Shown: piece after piece, positions 62,830 through 64,000 of the stretch
Layout of the letters: each line of letters starts with the position of its first letter
Numbering within the stretch: the first letter of the stretch is position 1
DNA from: Cognataquiflexum aquatile
GTDB taxonomy: Bacteria > Bacteroidota > Bacteroidia > Cytophagales > Cyclobacteriaceae
Reading direction: 5' to 3'
NCBI RefSeq assembly: GCF_003316845.1
Contig: NZ_QMIK01000004.1
Coordinates: 186,001 to 250,000 of the forward strand
Length of the DNA: 64,000 nt
Translations under genes and position numbers: made by a program
The notes under the pieces: model-generated
Databases searched by the model: none
What the model saw: only the letters and a program-made list of their open reading frames with translations
What the model was told of the DNA's origin: nothing

Positions 62830-63107
62830 GATCTTATTGACTGTTTTGATTATTGAATTTGAATGGGGCATGATTTTAGATAATTGGCATACTTGGGATT
62901 CGGTTGCTGTCTATAAAGACAATTGAATAACGACATTTTCTGGACATTCAAATTATACAAGAATCCGGAAGATATACGTTTACTAACAGCAAATCAGATG
63001 AATGTGTTTGCAAAGATTAACAATTGCTCAAAAAAGAATTGTCAGATATGCGTCAACCATGACATCATTTGCTGAAAATATATTTCAATTCACATAAACC
63101 AACTATT

Positions 63108-63686
63108 ATGAAAACTACATTGAAAGCAAGCGTAATCATGTTTGTCCTGATGGTATTCTGCCATTCAGGGTATTCTCAAACCAGTGGAGGGTTTGGAATC
63201 AAAGGAGGATTAAATTACAATTCAAACGGACAGTATTTTAAGGATGCTGAGGCGATTTGGGGATCTCCAAAAAATAACCTTGGCTACCATTTGGGATTAT
63301 TCGGGAAGGTAAATGCAGGACCTGTTTTTCTCAGACCGGAACTTAATTATACCAATTTAAAATCAGAAATCAATTCAGTCCAACTGCAAACCCAAAGACT
63401 TGATGCTCCGGTTTTGGTAGGAATCAATCTTCTCGGGCCTCTGGTTTCGGTATTCGCAGGGCCTTCTTTCCATTACTACATAGAAGACGAGTTGCGGGAC
63501 TTCGAATATGACAAATTCAATGCAGGGTATCAATTTGGAATCGGACTCAATCTTGGGAATGTCGGATTGGATCTCAGGTATGAGAGAGTTCTAAACGGGC
63601 AAACCGTAGACATTGATAATGTCTTCACAGGAGATGGTGATTTCAGATTCCAACAATTGATGCTTGGCCTATCATTTAAATTTTAA
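63108..63686 (+). CDS. Outer-membrane beta-barrel protein (porin-like, OMP_b-brl)
   Basis: A 192-residue protein with a signal peptide (MKTTLKASVIMFVLMVFCHSGYSQ). It starts the mature part FGIKGGLNYNSNG and continues with alternating strands, LFGKVNAGPVFLRPELNYTNLK, LLGPLVSVFAGPSFHYY, VGLDLRYERVLNG, and ends FQQLMLGLSFKF, with the C-terminal aromatic of barrels. The ATG at 63108 is preferred. Unrelated in detail to the barrel pair at 34-36 kb. Confidence 0.88.
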   Translation: MKTTLKASVIMFVLMVFCHSGYSQTSGGFGIKGGLNYNSNGQYFKDAEAIWGSPKNNLGYHLGLFGKVNAGPVFLRPELNYTNLKSEINSVQLQTQRLDAPVLVGINLLGPLVSVFAGPSFHYYIEDELRDFEYDKFNAGYQFGIGLNLGNVGLDLRYERVLNGQTVDIDNVFTGDGDFRFQQLMLGLSFKF

Positions 63687-63710
63687 TTACTCCAAAATCC
63701 ATTTGTTAAA

Positions 63711-63740
63711 TCCCCTAGCCTCTAGGGGATTTTTTTATTT
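63711..63740 (+). terminator. Terminator after the porin-like gene
   Basis: TCCCCTAG / CTAGGGGA is a perfect 8-bp stem with a three-base loop and seven Ts. Confidence 0.92.
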
Positions 63741-63791
63741 GTTTAAACCTTATTTTCTATATCTTGGTCTTATCTCAAACCCATAAGGCCC

Positions 63792-64000
63792 ATGAAACCA
63801 CTTTTACCCATAATTCTTTTTTCAGCGATGCTTACTGTTTTTTCCTCCTGCCAAAAGGAAGAGGAAAAATTTGTCACTGAAAAGCCGGAGGATAGCCGCT
63901 TTACCAAAGTCGCTTTGGTGGAAAAACTGGATGAACCCATGGAATTGGAGGTGCTTAGTGATGGTAGGGTGATATTCATTGAGAGAAAAGGGAGAGTCAA
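63792..64000 (+). CDS. N-terminus of a PQQ-dependent sugar dehydrogenase-like lipoprotein (cut by window end)
   Basis: The ATG at 63792 opens a frame running off the window after 69 codons. A lipoprotein signal (MLTVFSSCQK) is followed by KVALVEKLDEPMELEVLSDGRVIFIERKGRVK, the pattern that begins the first blade of soluble glucose dehydrogenase-like beta-propellers, often part of large ThuA or cytochrome c fusions. Rest not visible. Confidence 0.7.
   Translation, partial: MKPLLPIILFSAMLTVFSSCQKEEEKFVTEKPEDSRFTKVALVEKLDEPMELEVLSDGRVIFIERKGRV

Noticed and set aside
1-64000. CRISPR arrays, tRNA/rRNA genes, prophage or intact insertion sequences
   Set aside because: No regular repeat-spacer pattern, cloverleaf with CCA end, rRNA stretch, integrase or transposase gene was seen on either strand.

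Overview
The window looks like a chromosomal segment of a free-living member of the phylum Bacteroidota, most likely order Cytophagales, family Cyclobacteriaceae (inference). The signs are AT-rich sequence just before start codons with no clear Shine-Dalgarno sites, promoters of the TTG-N~20-TAnnTTTG type, many lipoproteins, TlpA-type thioredoxins, eight-stranded-type outer-membrane barrels, split menaquinone genes and an MlaEFD-type lipid transporter. About 60 genes are supported. There is no rRNA, tRNA, CRISPR array, prophage or intact insertion sequence that I can see.

Layout. 1-2.1 kb: a MACPF (perforin-like) lipoprotein and a type II toxin-antitoxin pair. 2.3-7.8 kb: a compact group made of a patatin phospholipase, an undescribed protein with two similar halves around a membrane segment, a DyP-type peroxidase and, convergent to them, a catalase-like/SRPBCC fusion. 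This group is the best candidate for an uncharacterised system, possibly acting on membrane lipid peroxides. 8-13.2 kb: a 1707-residue pseudokinase-ATPase-GAF-adenylate cyclase. 13.3-18.8 kb: zinc peptidase, sulfatase, TerC, a 2-hydroxyacid dehydrogenase, GreA (with a terminator inside its leader) and a HIT protein. 19-22.4 kb: a four-helix-bundle gene between repeat arrays, a fructokinase and sugar transporter pair, and a YciI-like protein. 22.9-25.9 kb: a single-domain response regulator and mlaE-mlaF-mlaD. 26-31 kb: an HxlR regulator with a divergent F420/NADP-type oxidoreductase, then a three-gene operon of flavin amine oxidase, nitrilase and secernin-type peptidase. 31.3-33.3 kb: DUF2306 membrane protein and a membrane AraC regulator. 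33.6-36.7 kb: a duplicated divergent pair, TlpA thioredoxin/outer-membrane barrel.

36.8-50.9 kb: Tex, a DUF4143 ATPase behind three 32-bp repeats, a small protein plus LexA/CI-type repressor behind a perfect palindrome, RluF, PEP synthase, several hypothetical genes, an ATP-grasp enzyme, and menE/menB with a monoglyceride lipase. 51-54.5 kb: a tandem UspA protein, a methyltransferase, a structured leader with a terminator before a sterol-desaturase family gene, a small membrane protein and a rhodanese. 54.5-59.6 kb: a lipoprotein glucanase and penicillin acylase operon, a Dabb lipoprotein and a small membrane-anchored protein. 59.8-61.7 kb: an AT-rich accessory patch with REP-like hairpin repeats, a DUF4348-like gene and a gene broken by an in-frame stop. 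61.7-64 kb: a lipoprotein MsrA-MsrB fusion, a barrel protein and the start of a PQQ-dehydrogenase-like lipoprotein.

How they may work together: many products act at the envelope and in oxidative damage control (patatin, DyP, catalase-like protein, Mla transporter, TlpA proteins, MsrAB). Others serve growth on polymers (sulfatase, glucanase, fructose uptake and kinase). All functions are read from sequence motifs without database searches.
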